Notes: generated by a model not told the origin, from the sequence alone. Positions 11,530-22,376 are shown, numbered from the stretch's first letter. The stretch: 64,000 bases of DNA from Rhizomys pruinosus (GCA_009823505.1 VZQC01011955.1:1243413-1307412); one strand, 5' to 3'. A program made the numbers and translations.

Positions 11530-11673
11530 TGGCCTTGTTGAGACAAGGTCTCCCTGTAGCCCCAGCTGTCCTGGAACTCTCTCTGTAGACCAGGCTGGCC
11601 TTGAACTCACAAAGATCCACCTGCCTCTGCCTCCCGAGTGCTAGGATTAAAGGCGTGCACCACCAGGCCTGGC
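11530..11673 (-). repeat. B1 SINE
   Basis: Reverse B1 running to gcaccaccaggcctggc, directly abutting a plus-strand B2 tail. Confidence 0.93.
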
Positions 11674-11757
11674 ACGACACGGATGCACAGATCTACATGC
11701 AGACAGTACATTCGTACACATAAAAATAAATAAATAAATAAAATTTTAAGAATAAAT
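11674..11757 (+). repeat. B2 SINE 3' end only
   Basis: acgacacggatgcacagatc, acatgcagacagtacattcg and an AAAT-rich end are the last third of B2. The B2 head is absent. A B1 insertion with deletion, or a chimeric insertion, explains the join at 11673. Confidence 0.88.
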
Positions 11758-11827
11758 AAATAAATATGGATTTGAACACACACAGTTCTCTACTTCTAGC
11801 ATCATCAATATTATGAATTTAGGCAGA

Positions 11828-12118
11828 GCTCTAGTCTGAATATTGATGTCCACCCATAAAAGTTCATCAGATTGAAACTTAACCACCTATTTGGTAGCAT
11901 GAAGAAGAAGGTCTCTGGGGAGAAGACAAGGTCATTGGGCAGAGTCCTCATAAATAGGATACATGTCCTTAAACAAAGGCCTCGTTATAAAGGCATCATC
12001 TATGAACCAGAAAGAGGACCCTGACCAGACAATGAATCTGCAAGCAGCTTTATCATGGACTTCCAAGATTTTGGAGTTAAGTATACAAATTTCTATTGTT
12101 TTATAAGACACAATTTGG
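11828..12118 (+). mobile_element. MLT1/MST-like MaLR LTR (ancient)
   Basis: gaatattgatgtccacccat, gtcctcataaataggataca, tctatgaaccagaaagagga and atcatggacttccaagattt follow the order of the ancient ERVL-MaLR LTR consensus that I remember. It is strongly diverged and non-coding. Confidence 0.7.
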
Positions 12119-12218
12119 CCATATTTGAACTAGCATGATTAAAAGACTAAGATACGTGACGAAAGCAGTGAACTGGTGGAACTGAGGGTCCACAGCGCAC
12201 GTAACACGTCACCCTCAC

Positions 12219-12400
12219 CTGCAACGCTGGCCTCTTTATGGTGTCGAGCAAGAGACCTGCCCTGGTGGCCACAGCAGGGTTGACGTCTTCCACAGCTGTC
12301 AGGAAGCAGCAGAAGGCATGTGCCAGGGAGTACTTCAGCAGGTGGTTTTTGGTCACTGAGTGAATATCCAAAAACCTACAAATGACAGCCACCTTTTCCA
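12219..12400 (-). CDS. Unc79: Unc79 exon W13
   Basis: 182 bp. The acceptor is tatattgcag|TGGAAA and the donor is TTGCAG|gtgagg. Two bases complete Val from W12, then 60 codons follow: EKVAVICRFLDIHSVTKNHL through CFLTAVEDVNPAVATRAGLL to LDTIKRPALQ. It ends in phase 0. It is highly conserved with human as I remember it. A B3 SINE begins within 50 bp upstream of the acceptor on the gene strand (12446-12649). Confidence 0.96.
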
Positions 12401-12445
12401 CTGCAATATAAAATACAAAGAATGCAATGCATGCATGTATATATT

Positions 12446-12649
12446 GGCCTTTATTTTTATTTTTATTGCATTTATTTATATCTCTGTGTGTGTATATGGG
12501 CACACATGTGTCACAGAACACACGTGGCAGTCAGAAGACAGCTTGTGGGAGTTAATCTTCTCCTTCTACCATATGGTTCCAAGAGACTGAATTCAGGTCA
12601 TCAGGCTTGGCTACAAGCACCTTTACCCACTGACTCATCTCACCAGCCC
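12446..12649 (-). repeat. B3 SINE
   Basis: Reverse B3: cttgtgggagttaatcttct, gaattcaggtcatcaggctt and ctcatctcaccagccct. Confidence 0.85.
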
Positions 12650-13140
12650 TATATTGACATTTATGTAGGGTTCATAAGAACTGAATCCCATAAGAAAAGG
12701 CTAACTCAGGGCTCCCACGTGGCTACTTTAATCATTAAAAGGAAATTCTACTGCCCCCCCCCAAACTGGCTTCCATCTGTGCAGCAGGCTGTTTCTGCTC
12801 AGTGCCAGGCCGCCTCCAGTTACCTCTCACTGTCTTTTCATCTTTCTCATTAATTTTGAGCTACCTTTTAAACTATTCAAAAGGCTTCTCTGGTCGTTTC
12901 TGTGGCCATCCCACAGAAACTCTACAGATCACAGAGGAAGAAGAGACAGGCTTGGTGAGCCTGGCTCCAGGTTCTAGGTCCATATGTACTCTTGAGTAGG
13001 CCACAAGGTGAAATGACAGAACCAAACAGGGGCTTGCTGGAGCTACGGGACCCATGTATTTCTTCCATGACACAAATATATCCTCATTCAATAGGCTTCA
13101 GATTATTCTGCAAATACATATTAAGTTATTCTGGACATCC

Positions 13141-13312
13141 TTTGTGTGTTATGAGTGTCTGTAGTATGTGAGTACGTGTGCATGTACCACAGCACACCGT
13201 GGGGATCAGAGGACAACTTGTGGGAGTCTTCTCCATCTACCATGTGGGTCCTGCGGATTGAACTCAGTTGTCAGGATTGGCAACAAGTGCCTTACCGCAA
13301 CCCTACCCGAGG
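13141..13312 (-). repeat. B3 SINE
   Basis: Reverse B3: gatcagaggacaacttgtgg, accatgtgggtcctgcggat and gaactcagttgtcaggattg. Confidence 0.82.
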
Positions 13313-13596
13313 AACTACTGACAACAGACGGTGGCCGAGAAGGGATCTTTCTGCCTCTCTTTCATAACGATCTCTGAACCCTGAAGCAGAAGTTTGATAT
13401 AGGGTCCTATTCAGGGGTAAGCAGCCTGCAGCCTCTTCTCCCTACATGTTGTCCAGTTGTGATATCTGCGGTAATCACCGTCTGCTGTATTAGGGTGCTT
13501 CTCTGCCACAGATCCACGAATAACACTGGGCGTTGCTCTGCTACTGGTCATCTGCCAGAACTTAGGCTGAGACCCTGTTGCTAAAAATACTACATA

Positions 13597-13731
13597 TGCT
13601 GGGCGTGGTGGCGCACGCCTTTAATCCTAGCACTCAGGAGGCAGAGGCAGGCAGACCTCTGTGAGTTCAAGGCCAGCCTTGTCTACATAGTGAGTTCCAG
13701 GACAGCTGGAGCTACAGGGAGACCCTGTCTC

Positions 13732-13766
<35 letters not shown>

Positions 13767-13768
13767 AA
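13597..13768 (+). repeat. B1 SINE with (CAA)n tail and TSD
   Basis: Near-consensus B1 whose tail expanded into about ten CAA units. The imperfect direct repeat aaaatactacatat / aaaatactatatac flanks it. Confidence 0.95.
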
Positions 13769-14035
13769 TACTATATACATGAACAAGCAGGGAGAAATCA
13801 TTCTGTGTTGATTTCAAACTGGGAGACTCTCAAGAGTAAGAATTTTCTTTTATTGCTTTCACAGTGATGTTTATTTAGTAAATTCATGGATTCTTTTATT
13901 TTAAAAATATATTAACCATATATACACACATGTATATGCTTAACTATCTTAGGCATTTGGGGAGAGACAGAAGTAAATGGAAAGATTCATAACTCTTGAT
14001 TTCATAGTCGAGTTGATTAAAAGACATAAGATGGA

Positions 14036-14225
14036 AATGCACAGAGCTTCAATAAAACATTGGCTTAAAAAATTTTTTTAAACCTTTAATCCTAGCACTT
14101 GGGAGGCAGAGGCAGGTGGATCTTTGTGAATTCAAGGCCAGCCTGGTCTACAGAGTGACTTCCAGGACAGCTGGGGCTACAGGGAGACCCTGTCTCAAAA
14201 AGACCAAAAAAAAAAAAAAAAAAAA
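14036..14225 (+). repeat. Chimeric insertion: 25-nt mRNA-like 3' end plus truncated B1
   Basis: One pair of direct repeats (agacataagatgg, ending 14035 and resuming at 14226) encloses two things: a 25-nt piece ending TTCAATAAAACATTGGC (14040-14064), and a B1 lacking its first ~20 bases (14081-14205) with an A tail. A template switch during retrotransposition would explain the fusion. Confidence 0.75.
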
Positions 14226-14659
14226 AGACATAAGATGGGTAAAACTATAGCTGAAGCATAGCATAAAATACTCTGAACACCTGTAATGACTTACAAAGTC
14301 CCTTTCTACCAACAGGACTTCCAAGGTGGAACTCACTTGTGGCATCTGATGGTGGATTAAACGGAGGTGGCGTGTAAGCGCAGCCATGAAAGGAAGAAGA
14401 TCTCAGCAGTAAGCAAAGAATGGCCAAAGCATGGATGAATGGAGGAAAGCAATGCTATGTATAGAGAAAAGTATGAGACTAAGCTGCAAACACATGTGGG
14501 CCACAGGAGGCTTTGCATGTCATTTTCATTAGCCTATAATGGGCAATGCCCCCCGTTATAGGATTTTCATCTCTTTTGATGTAGATGTATATACTTTAAG
14601 GTATTTCAGTTGCACTGAAAACCCATTAATTTTTTTTTTAGTTGAAAAACAATGTAATT

Positions 14660-14945
14660 ATAGGTGAGAGGTTATTTGCCTAATCAAGGGCAACCAGTGA
14701 CTGCACCACTGAAGAACAGCTGCTCTTGCTGAAGTAAATAACCTCCCACCCATGCTCATGCAAGCAACCCTAATTAAACGCAGTGGGTCACAATAAAAAA
14801 GACATAAAAGGAGGAGGAGGCTTGTTTAGAAAAAGGAGTTCAGTGGGAGGAGGACAAAGGAGGACAATGGGGGTGAGATGTAACCAGAATGTTCTACATA
14901 CACGTATAAAACCATGAAGAGTAAATATAAAAACAGAAAAAAGAG
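14660..14945 (+). mobile_element. L1 3' UTR fragment
   Basis: gcagtgggtcacaataaaaa, gacataaaaggaggaggagg and ttcagtgggaggaggacaaa follow the rodent Lx-type L1 3' UTR order. It is 5' truncated and non-coding. Confidence 0.75.
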
Positions 14946-15132
14946 AAGCAACATAAAGTTATAACCCTGAGAAGTTTTCACCTAGCAACAATCTCATACT
15001 TAACTTGGAATAAGAGAATAGTCTACCTTATTTACACACAGCATCCTCTATAGAACATTGCACATACCATGTAGGCTTTTGCTATAGCATCTAATTCCTC
15101 ACTCATATACTCGCATATAAATAACTGGCCCT

Positions 15133-15296
15133 GCCGGGCGTGGTGGCACACGCCTTTAATCCTAATTGGGAGGCAGAGGCAGGCTGATCTTTGTGAGTTC
15201 AAGGCCAGCCTGGTCTACAGAGTGAGTTCCAGGACAGCTGGGATAACAGGGAGACCCTGTCTCGAAAAGACAAAAAAAATTAAAAATAAAATAAAT
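15133..15296 (+). repeat. B1 SINE with TSD
   Basis: gccgggcgtggtggcacacg through ccctgtctcgaaaagac. The direct repeat ataaataactggccct lies on both sides. A small internal deletion removes part of cagcacttggg. Confidence 0.96.
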
Positions 15297-15385
15297 AAAT
15301 AACTGGCCCTTGGGATTCAGGTAAGCATCAAAAAGTAAGCACTCTTTGAAGCAGCTAGATACCAGGAATGTGACTTAGTTGTCAT

Positions 15386-15784
15386 ACTCTGGATAGCTTT
15401 AGTCTCAACTTGGCACATCTAGGTTGAGGGAGCTTCAGTTGGGGAACTGGCTCCATTGGACCAGCCTGTGGCCATGTCTATGGAGTATTTTCTTGACTGT
15501 TGAGTGATGTGGGAGGGCCCAGTCCACTGTCGGTGGTGCCACCCCTGGGCAGGTTGTTGTATATTATATAAAAAAGCAGGCTGAGCATGGGCCAGGGGAG
15601 CAAGCCAGTAAGCAGCGTTCCTCCATGACCTGTGCTTCAGCTCCTGCCTCCAGGTTCCTGCCCTGAGTTCCTACCTTGGGCTCCCTCAGTGATGAACTGC
15701 GACCTAAGAGATGTAAACTAAATAAATTCCTCCCCAAGTTGGTATTGGTGTTTTGTCACAGCAATTGAAAGGAAACTAGAATAT
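15386..15784 (+). mobile_element. Solo LTR, same family as the 45883-47747 element
   Basis: ctggatagctttagtctcaa, gggagggcccagtccactgt, ctcctgcctccaggttcctg, aataaattcctccccaagtt and the end gaaactaga match the LTRs at 45883 and 47342 in order. A polyadenylation-type aataaa is present. No internal region remains. Confidence 0.88.
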
Positions 15785-16212
15785 AGGGTTTAACTGTTAA
15801 CACACCTGATGAAACTTCTATTTCTGTGCAAAACTCTGTAAATTAATCCCTATAACTTTCACTGAATTGTCCTTTGACAGTTTCATACACATATAAAGTG
15901 CATTCTGATTCCTAGACTCCATCAGGGCTCTCTCTCATCTCCCTCCCACCCCTAGCACTACCCCTCTTTCCCACAGGTCCCTTTCCACACTCACCTTTGT
16001 TTGTTTTTTTCATTACAAAGTAATGCCTTTCCACACTGTGCCAAGCTTTTCATACACTAATATGCATGGAAATGCCCTGCTGAGCAGTATTCAGGCATGC
16101 CAGCCCTGCTTGATGGAAGTACTAGCAGACTGGGGTGACAGTGAGTGAGCCAGCAAATGTAAGGTTAAGAGCATGCTCTGAGTCTTCCCTTACCACCTCA
16201 CTTTGAGATCTT

Positions 16213-16740
16213 GCTGTAGTGGTTTGAATGACAACGCCCCCCTCCCATAGGCTGTATTTGTCCTCAGTTGGTGGCGCTGTTTGGGGAGGTTTTAGGAGGT
16301 GCAACCTGGCTGGCGGAAGCACATCACTGGGGCGAGCTCTGAGAGTCCTTAAGCCTTGCTGGATTTCCAGTCTCTCTCTGCTTCCTGTGCCTGCTTGAAG
16401 CTGTGATCTCCCAGCTTTGTGCTCTGGCCACCTCTGCCTCCATTCCACGCCTTCCCCACCATTGTGGACTCTAACATCTGGAATCATAAGTCAAATGAAC
16501 CTCTTCCCTCTTTTTTTTTTTTTTTTTTTTTGGTGTTTTTGAGACAGTGTCTCCCTGTAGCCCCAGCAGGCCTGGAATTTGCTATGTAGACCAGGCTGAC
16601 CTGGAATGCACAGAGATCCACCTGCCTCATCCTCCTGAGTGCTGGGATTAAAGTTGTGTACCACCATGCTTGGCTGAACTCTTCCTTCTATAAGTTGCCT
16701 TGGTTGTTTTTTTCACAGCAACAAAGAAGTAACCAATACT
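16213..16740 (+). mobile_element. MaLR-type solo LTR split by a B1
   Basis: tagtggtttgaatgacaacg, ctcagttggtggcgctgttt, gtgctctggccacctctgcc and aagtcaaatgaacctcttcc, then after the B1 ataagttgccttggttg and cacagcaacaaagaagtaac. This is the rodent MT-like LTR order as I remember it; the subfamily is not assigned. Confidence 0.75.
16510..16674 (-). repeat. B1 SINE inside the LTR, with TSD
   Basis: Reverse B1 with 22 T, ending ccaccatgcttggc. The flanking repeat gaacctcttcc / gaactcttcc marks the insertion into the LTR. Confidence 0.92.
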
Positions 16741-17328
16741 CTTGCCATTCTGTACACTAGGAAATTAAACCATCGCTGCACCAGACTTGGACCCTGATGC
16801 CTCTGCTGGGAGGGTATGCAGCAGCAGCTGTCTTTGGGCTTCGTTGATTACCTGGAGAACAGGTTTTAAAAATAGAGATTCCTGTCCTCACCGCTCCCCC
16901 TGAGATCCTGAATCAGTAAGTCTAGGGTAGCCGATTATCTTCCTTTTAACAATATCCCGGCAGCTCTGATGCCAGTCACCCGAATAGAGTGCCCACATTA
17001 TTTTTAACTCAAGCTGGTACTCACTTGGGAGTAAACAAGGGTTTAGTTAATAATTATATGTGACTAACAGGTATAATTACATATAGATAAATATGGAGAG
17101 GACCACCGTATCTTAGGACCACGCTGCAAAATACTATTATCAAAGAAGCTGAGCAAAGTGGAACCGGCAAAGAACACCATCAAGCAGGAATGTGCCCTTC
17201 AAAAGGACAGAGGAAGAATCCTTTCCAAAGCTCTTATCTATACCAAATCTCTATTGGTCAAAAATGTCAGAACTAGTCATCTGGTTTACCTTGTGACCCA
17301 GAGAAGGTTTTAGCTAATATAGACATAC

Positions 17329-17486
17329 CTGCTTCAAACCTCATCTTCCAGTCTTTGCTGTTGAAATTGCCATTTATAATTGTCCAGAAGATGTCAGCAC
17401 CATGAGGAAGTGACAGAGCATGAAGAAGGAGAGGAACCGCCAGGGAAGACAGCTGAGAGAACTCGGACTTGACGACTCTCCACAGG
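17329..17486 (-). CDS. Unc79: Unc79 exon W12
   Basis: 158 bp. The acceptor is gccttcccag|CCTGTGG and the donor is GAAGCAG|gtatgt. One base completes Ser from W11, 52 codons follow, and one base is carried over. The peptide is LWRVVKSEFSQLSSLAVPLL, then LHALSLPHGADIFWTIINGN, ending FNSKDWKMRFEA. This is a classic helical-repeat pattern. An overlapping open frame on the same strand at 17374-17589 is out of frame and is a shadow. Confidence 0.96.
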
Positions 17487-17884
17487 CTGGGAAGGCAAGG
17501 GGAAGCAGAGTATAATCATCAAGCCATTCTCCAAAAGACCCTGTTAGCTTATGGAAGGGGTAGGCTTCGAGCAGTTGACAGGGATGCACTGGGTGAAGGT
17601 ACAGGCATCCATAAGACTACCATCCTCTGACAAACAGTTGTTTCAATCTACTAATATTTTTTGAAAAAATTACTTTTATGTAACCATATAGAAAAACATG
17701 ATCTTTTTAACATAAAATTTTAAATTCTCTATATAAATGTAGTTATATAAATGCATTAAATAAAATACAAAATCAAAAAGTTATATTAAGATGATGTTGT
17801 GATAAGTGGTTTTAGAAAATTTTTTTGTTTTATACTGAATATCTGGAAAGAATCATTGGTTCTGACTGCCCAAATCTGTTTCCT

Positions 17885-17923
17885 CTTTTTTTTTTTTTGC
17901 CAATGTTTTATTGAAGCTCTGTG
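17885..17923 (-). repeat. Tiny retroposed 3' end with A tail and TSD
   Basis: On the minus strand this reads a 25-nt piece ending TTCAATAAAACATTGGC followed by A residues. It is flanked by tgtttcctctttt on both sides (17873-17886 and 17923-17936). The same 25 nt occurs, with identical sequence, at 14040-14064 on the plus strand. AATAAA lies about a dozen bases before the A tail. Confidence 0.7.
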
Positions 17924-18337
17924 TGTTTCCTCTTTTAATGGCAAAGAAAAACTGTTGGTCTATATAACAATCTCTCCAAACACTGACAGGACTGTCATTC
18001 AAGGTCCCCCACTTTTCCTATTGTAAGGGTGAACATAAAACACATTGATCAAAGTACTTCAATGTCCTGAGTAGAATAATTAACCCATGAGGAGCCATAT
18101 GATCCAAGCACAAGGATTCAGAATCCTTTCAGGCCATCATATGGACTCTGGGAGACAACAGATCTCTCCTTCTGAAACCTCACAATAGATGGACAATGTT
18201 AATCAACAACTGCCAGGAATCTCCCTCCCACCTCTCAGGGTCAACTTATCTGGGAAGAAACCAATGCTTAGTTTGATCTAACAAACCAAAATGCAACTAG
18301 GCTAAATGATGGAAGGATGAGAGAAAGGGGAGAAGGA

Positions 18338-18338
<1 letters not shown>

Positions 18339-18381
<43 letters not shown>
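18339..18381 (+). repeat. (GA)n microsatellite
   Basis: About 21 GA units. Confidence 0.97.
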
Positions 18382-18384
<3 letters not shown>

Positions 18385-18681
18385 CCAACCCTTAGTATAT
18401 CCACTGACCATCTTCTCTTATTCACTCCCTCAGCAGGGCTCTGTAGCTCTTTGTTATTCTTTTTGACTCCCTATTGCTCTCCTCTTGTTGGCCATGGTGT
18501 CCTTTTTTTCATGTTACTTGGGCTCCTAACTCGGTCTCTATCCTGTCTCTCTGGGGAAGACACCCACACCCACGGTCCTTGAGGACAACAGTCCTTGAGG
18601 CGTAAGTCACATGTTAAATTCCCCGTAGCAGTCTTCTCTTTTCTTTTCTTCAAATCTCACCTTTTCATTTTACATCCCTTC

Positions 18682-18949
18682 TCTTTTTTTTTTTTTTTTT
18701 TTTTTTTGAGGACAGGGTTGCCCATAGCTCCAGCTGTCCTTGAACTCACTCTGTAGACAAAGATGGCCTTGAACTCACAGAACCAGACATCCTAGCCGTC
18801 TGCCTCCAAGTGTTAGGATTAAAGGCATATGCCACCATGCTGGTTTAAAGACGGTCTAGCCACCATGTGGGTGCTGGGAATGGAACCTGGGTCCTCTGCA
18901 AGAGCAGTCGGTGCTCTTAACCACTGAGCCATCTCTCCAGCCCCCCCCA
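18682..18949 (-). repeat. Composite SINE: B2 head fused to B1
   Basis: On the minus strand a B2 head (ggctggagagatggctcagt through cacatggtggctagaccg) runs to tctttaa. It then continues as a B1 from accagcatggtggcatatgc to its A tail (T-run at 18685-18708). The join point is the same as in the copy at 22036-22290. Confidence 0.85.
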
Positions 18950-19514
18950 TTCTCTTTCTTACCACACCCTTTGTTCCTATCTATGCTCTCTTGCCTTCCA
19001 GAACTTGGCTCCGCTAACTCTTGGCTTCACTATTCTCTTCCAGGCATCCTCTCTGCTGGTCCTTTCTTTCCCACTGACCACGAATCCATCTAAATTTCTT
19101 TTCCTCCTCAGATCTTTGACATCCACACCCTTGCCTCTGTTTCTCTTCCTTAACTAACAAACTTTTCAGAGAAAAAGAGACCTGCACTACACTTTTACAG
19201 TTCGTAGGTCCTGGCAACATGGTTTTTGCACCCCCTTAAATGCGGAGGCTTCCCAGGTTCTTGCTTCTCTTTACTTCCCAATTAAAGCACAATGCTGTTC
19301 AGTTCATTCTTTTGAGACTTTCCATGGATCGCTATATATCATCAAAGGCCACTGTCTTCAAGGATTCACAGTTGCTCCCATCCTACTTCTCTTCCTACTT
19401 TTTCCTTACCCCATGAACAAAATTAAACTTGGTGTCACCTCAGTAACATTAAACTTGGTGTCACCTCAGTCACATTGCCCATTTCTTGTACTTGCTTTTT
19501 TTTAAATGATTCAT

Positions 19515-19749
19515 GGCATTTTTATTTATTTATATATTTTATTTATTTTATGTGTATGAATGTACTGTCTTCATGTAGGTTTGTGCACCCGTGTCGTGCA
19601 ATGCCGCAGAGATCAAAAGAGGGCGTCAGATTCCCCTGGAACTGGAGTTAAAGACGGTTTTCAGCTGCCATGTGGGTGCTGGGGATCGAACCCAGGTCTT
19701 CTGCAAGAGCAGTAGGCTCTCTTTTAACCACTAGGCCATCTCTCCAGCC
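19515..19749 (-). repeat. B2 SINE
   Basis: Reverse B2, full length, without the 17-bp duplication (cccctggaactggagttaaa). Confidence 0.94.
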
Positions 19750-19757
19750 CCTGTACT

Positions 19758-19997
19758 GTCTTTTTTTTTTTTAATTTTTATTTCTGTATGTTTGAATGTA
19801 CTGTCTGCATGCACTATGTCTGCAATTTCTGTGGAGGTTCAGAAGAGGGTCGAAGAGGGTCTCGGATTCCCCGGGCTGGAGTTCTCTTGGAACTGGAGTA
19901 ACAGATGAGCTCAGCCGCCATGTGGGTGTGGGATCGAACCCAGGTCCTCTGCAAGAGCGGTCGGCGTTCTTAACCGCTAGGCCATCTCTCCAGCCCC
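19758..19997 (-). repeat. B2 SINE next to another B2, with TSD
   Basis: Reverse B2 with a diverged tail (tgcactatgtctgcaattt) and duplicated ctggagttctcttggaactg. The repeat cctgtactgtc / cctgtactttc flanks it, so it landed at the 5' edge of the B2 at 19515-19749. Confidence 0.92.
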
Positions 19998-20049
19998 TGT
20001 ACTTTCTTTTTAACTCCTTCGTCTCTTTGCCCTTGACATTATTGCTTTC

Positions 20050-20165
20050 TTTTTTTTTTCTTTTCAAAGCCAATTTTTATTGAAACTTTGTAAATTTCAT
20101 ATAAATTTCCAATCTAAACCCGTGCCCCCTTCCTTGCCCCCCACCCCCAGCAGGATCATGCATTC
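20050..20165 (-). repeat. Poly-A-tailed 3' end (L1 or retrocopy)
   Basis: The minus strand reads atgaaatttacaaagtttc, then AATAAAAATTGGCTTTG, then an A tail. It probably derives from an L1 3' UTR. It resembles the 25-nt end at 14040 and 17899 (TTCAATAAAA-ATTGGC). Confidence 0.5.
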
Positions 20166-20442
20166 TGCCCAAACATGTTTTTCATCTTTCCTCACAGTCT
20201 CTTTTAAATTTTCGATGCAGAAGTTTACTGTTTACTAGTAGAAGTCACTGTTTCAGTCAGTTCTTTGACCCAGTCTTTTTTGTTGTTATTCCTTCCAATA
20301 TGCATCACTCCAAAATATGCACATATGCATGCCACATATCAATAGGTTTTAGCATCTTCAGCTTATAATTAAATTTTTTTTAAGGTGAAAGAAAATGTCA
20401 TGTTTGAAGGCTCCCCTTGGAAGCCCAACATTACTGCTTTCT

Positions 20443-20688
20443 TTTTTTTTATTAATTTTATTTATTTCTGTATGTGTACGAATGTACTGTCTGCATGCAA
20501 GTCTGTGCACCCGTGTCGTGCAATGCCGCGGAGGTCAGAAGTGGGTGTCGGATTCCCCTGGAGCTGGAGTTCTCCTGGAATTGGAATTTCAGACGGTTCT
20601 CAGCCGCCATGTGGGTGCTGGGGATCGAACCCGGGTCCTCTGCAAGAGCGGTCGGCACTCTTAACCGTTAGGCCATCTCTCCAACCCC
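20443..20688 (-). repeat. B2 SINE with 17-bp duplication and TSD
   Basis: Reverse B2. The region ctggagctggagttctcctg, then gaattggaatttcag is the duplicated form. The direct repeat caacattactgctttct is on both sides. Confidence 0.96.
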
Positions 20689-20984
20689 AACATTACTGCT
20701 TTCTAAAACTGTCTTAATCTATGTCAAATCTCTATTGATCAAAACTCATTATAGGAATGCTCACTCAGATGGTATCTGCTGCTGAGCCCTTCCTCAACCA
20801 TTCATCCAGAAATGTTCTTGTCTACCTGTGGACTGGGAAAAGCAGTCACTTACCACATTCTATTGGTTTATTAATGACTGTGTACATATTTTACTCAAGA
20901 TCTTAGTTTCATTAATCCTTATCATTATGAGGTTATTATTATGAAGGCTTCCCCCTCCCTCAGTCTCAAAAGTAAACCAATTTA

Positions 20985-21320
20985 TGGTGTGTATATGTGT
21001 GCATTGTATGTAATTATGTCCACATGTATGTGCACGGGTACACTTAACTATGCACGTGGATGAAGAGGCTAGAAGTTATCTTTACATATCTTCTTCTATT
21101 ACTCTCTACCTTAATTTCTGAGACAAGGTTTCTCAGTGAACCTAAAGTTCACAGTTTGGCCTAGACTGGCTGGCCAGTGAGCCCCCAGGACCTTCTTGTC
21201 TTTGCTCCCCAAGTGCCAGTGTTACAACGGCCATGCATGGTGTTTACATGAATACCAGCAATCCAAACCCAGGTCTTCGTGCTTGTACAGCGAGCACTTT
21301 ACCATCTGAGCCAACTCCTG
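20985..21320 (-). repeat. Interspersed repeat, family not named
   Basis: A unit of about 330 bp beginning in a GT-rich stretch, with gagacaaggtttctcagtga, tagactggctggccagtgag and cgagcactttaccatctgag. A second copy in the same orientation lies at 57722-58028. The tail resembles a tRNA-derived SINE head read in reverse. Confidence 0.6.
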
Positions 21321-22035
21321 ACACAAAAACAGACCAATTTAAGCCATAAAATATTTGGCCAGTCTTTACATTTAGCATTCATCACTTCCCAAACTAGAAT
21401 GCAAATCTCCAAAGTTCCTGGAATAGTAATGTACACAGTAAACATTCATATTTGTTGAATGAATGAAAAATGAATAAAGACAGAGGTTCATCTTGATTTT
21501 GTTACAAAATGTTCATGAAATATCCCTTTTCTTTCTCTTTTTATCAATTTATTCTTTTACATGATGAAATACTTTTCTATTGTTTCTAGGAAACTGTAAT
21601 AGTTCTTTTAAGCTTCTCAGAAAGAAGGCACCATAAATCTAGGGAATTATTTTACTATTATTCTCAAAATGCTTCAGCAATCTCTAAAAAGCAACTCACT
21701 AGTACCTAGAGGGATTTTAGTGATCTACTAGCATTTCTAGTTCAAGTAAGGCTAATAATTTTACAAAATTACACTAAGTAACTGTTAGTCCCAATTGGTG
21801 GTTTTCTAGAGTATAGTATATTCCTAACTCATCTAGTCATTCAAAAGTTTACAATAATCCTGATTTTACCTTTTCTAGTCCTGTAGGCATCTAGTAAGTA
21901 AACATTAATATCTTCACATTAGCACACTTAGACAAAATAAAAGAAATAAAAGTAGTTTTATGAAATTATTCTGTCCTGGATGAGAAAAAAAAAATCACTC
22001 AAAGGAGCTAGAATAAGTCCTGTTCTAACTTCAAT

Positions 22036-22290
22036 TTTTTTTTTTTTTTTTTTTTTTTGAGACAGGGTTTTCCTATAGCCCCAGCTGGCCTGGAACTCAC
22101 ACTGTAGACCATGCTGAGCTTGAATTCTCAGAGATCTACCTGCCTCTGCCTCCCGAGTGCTGGGATTAAAGGCGTGTGCCACCACGTCTGGCTTAAAAAC
22201 AGTTCTTAGCCACCACGTGGGTGCTGGGAATTGAACCCGGGTCCTCTACAAGAGCAGTCGGGGCTCTTAACTGCTGAACCCTCTAACTTC
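22036..22290 (-). repeat. Composite SINE: B2 head fused to B1
   Basis: On the minus strand, B2 head sequence (gctcttgtagaggacccggg, cacccacgtggtggctaaga) ends at actgtttttaa and runs straight into B1 (gccagacgtggtggcacacg). It ends in an A tail (T-run at 22037-22058). It has the same junction as the 18682-18949 copy. Confidence 0.87.
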
Positions 22291-22317
22291 AATTTTTACA
22301 ACTGAAACCTAAAAATG

Positions 22318-22322
22318 TAAAA

Positions 22323-22357
<35 letters not shown>
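22318..22357 (+). repeat. (AAAT)n microsatellite near a splice donor
   Basis: About ten AAAT units ending roughly 20 bp from the W11 5' splice site (gt at 22376-22375). Confidence 0.97.
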
Positions 22358-22358
<1 letters not shown>

Positions 22359-22376
22359 AACGTTAACAAGACATAC

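Noticed and set aside
17374..17589. Minus-strand 71-codon frame at exon W12
   Set aside because: It is out of frame with the Unc79 reading (LWRVVKSEFS..), which joins in phase to both neighbouring exons.
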